From Pseudoalteromonas sp. G4 (GTDB taxonomy: Bacteria; Pseudomonadota; Gammaproteobacteria; Enterobacterales; Alteromonadaceae): a stretch of DNA of 64,000 nt. Below the pieces are notes generated by a model. The model was not told the origin of the DNA. It did no database searches and saw only the letters and a list, made by a program, of their open reading frames with translations. A program made the position numbers and the translations under genes. The stretch spans positions 118,994 through 182,993 of the forward strand of contig NZ_JAPEHW010000003.1 in the NCBI RefSeq assembly GCF_028875915.1, in the 5' to 3' direction. Positions 63,408 through 64,000 of the stretch are shown piece by piece; the first letter of the stretch is position 1; every line of letters starts with the position of its first letter.

Positions 63408-64000
63408 ATGAAAATAATAACAGCATTAATCGTTACTCTTGGCTTTGTTAGCACAGCAAGCTTAGCAAATAATAAAAGCACCTTATTTAACGAAGTACTT
63501 ATTGATACTGAGTTGACCTTGTCACAGCCTGTTTACCCGCTTGATTTACTACCAAACCCAGGCAAAGAGCTGATGCTTATAGGTACCTTAAACGGACAAC
63601 AGTACATTGATATTTATGGCGCATCAGAGTCTGCTTTGTATAACCGTATTAAAAGAGTAGAAGTACCTAAAAGCATGTTGGGCTTTGATGTTACACAATG
63701 GCAAAACGCGCAGCAGCAAGTGTATTTATTTTCTGCAAAGGCTATTTATCAATTACAACTGGAAAACGAGTTGCTAATTGAGCCTATTGTCGATATTCAA
63801 ACTTACCTTAAAAAAGACACTGCGCAGCATTTATCAAAAATGGACTTTGTACATAACGTTAATAATGACCTCAAAGCAGACTTTTTAACGACAGACTTAA
63901 ATGCGAGTTTTCTCTATTTATCAGGTGAGCTTGGCTACAACAAAGTGAATGTTGATTTACCTGCTCGGTTAGTAATTGAAGGACACAGTGCCGAAATAGA
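63408..64000 (+). CDS. Secreted hypothetical protein, cut off by the window end
   Basis: An open frame from the ATG at 63408 (AAGGAAG in front) runs to the window edge, about 197 codons. A signal peptide ending SLAN is followed by beta-rich sequence (VYPLDLLPNPGKELMLIG, QQYIDIYGASESALYNRI). The spacing of such short strand units recalls VCBS/FG-GAP beta-propeller proteins, but I cannot confirm it. The C-terminus lies outside. Confidence 0.6.
   Translation, partial: MKIITALIVTLGFVSTASLANNKSTLFNEVLIDTELTLSQPVYPLDLLPNPGKELMLIGTLNGQQYIDIYGASESALYNRIKRVEVPKSMLGFDVTQWQNAQQQVYLFSAKAIYQLQLENELLIEPIVDIQTYLKKDTAQHLSKMDFVHNVNNDLKADFLTTDLNASFLYLSGELGYNKVNVDLPARLVIEGHSAEI

Overview
This window looks like part of a second chromosome (chromid) of a marine gammaproteobacterium, most likely Pseudoalteromonas or a close relative. 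The DNA is AT-rich with low-GC codon choice. The gene content fits Alteromonadales: a DUF3450/ExbB/ExbD/TonB cluster, several envelope lipoproteins, GGDEF proteins, BtuC/BtuD-type transport and RmuC. A plasmid-style replication and partition module sits at about 28.4-33.6 kb. The taxon is inferred from gene content and protein character, because no search was possible.

Left arm, 1-28 kb. It opens with a cut-off L,D-transpeptidase, then small envelope genes, a MASE1-GGDEF protein, a remnant of a DUF6500-like gene, a GNAT/nucleotidyltransferase fusion beside a GFA-family protein, and an esterase. A BlaI/BlaR1-type repressor-protease pair follows, with two textbook TACA-TGTA operators. Next come a second GFA protein, an MFS transporter, a VOC protein, a DUF1254/1214-type protein, a frameshifted arylamine N-acetyltransferase behind a flavodoxin-like oxidoreductase, and an FtsX-type ABC exporter divergent from a secreted protein across paired TGTGAA repeats. 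An AraC regulator faces an SRPBCC/fatty-acid-hydroxylase pair. The arm ends with a periplasmic binding protein, a class II DAHP synthase and BtuD/BtuC.

Replication core, 28.4-33.6 kb. A Tus homologue converges on a Rep initiator gene. Next is an 856-bp gene-free origin with a perfect DnaA box, about 15 GATC sites and a family of 19-bp repeats (GATCA-N3-TTTTAC-YRR), then parA and parB. A fork-arrest protein next to the origin fits the unidirectional replication reported for Pseudoalteromonas second chromosomes. Two further copies of the 19-bp repeat lie about 8 kb away at rmuC, and a MaoP homologue lies about 10 kb from the origin.

Right arm, 33.7-64 kb. It holds a SWIM-SNF2 helicase, a possible small RNA, a WYL regulator, RmuC, a DUF3465 protein, a DUF4097-type beta-solenoid lipoprotein, MaoP with a tiny basic protein, a GNAT, a MAPEG protein and a capsule-type glycosyltransferase preceded by an 8-bp tandem repeat. 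Then come a half-size PstS-like protein with a porin, a complete TonB2-type operon, tandem DUF2799 lipoproteins and a LysR gene divergent from hutHU, where hutU is the long eukaryote-like form. The arm ends with a PAS-like GGDEF protein, a histone-deacetylase-fold protein, a Trp-rich small protein, an OmpA protein, a FAN1-like VRR-NUC nuclease fused to a DnaQ-type exonuclease, and a cut-off secreted protein. I saw no tRNA, rRNA, CRISPR array or insertion sequence.
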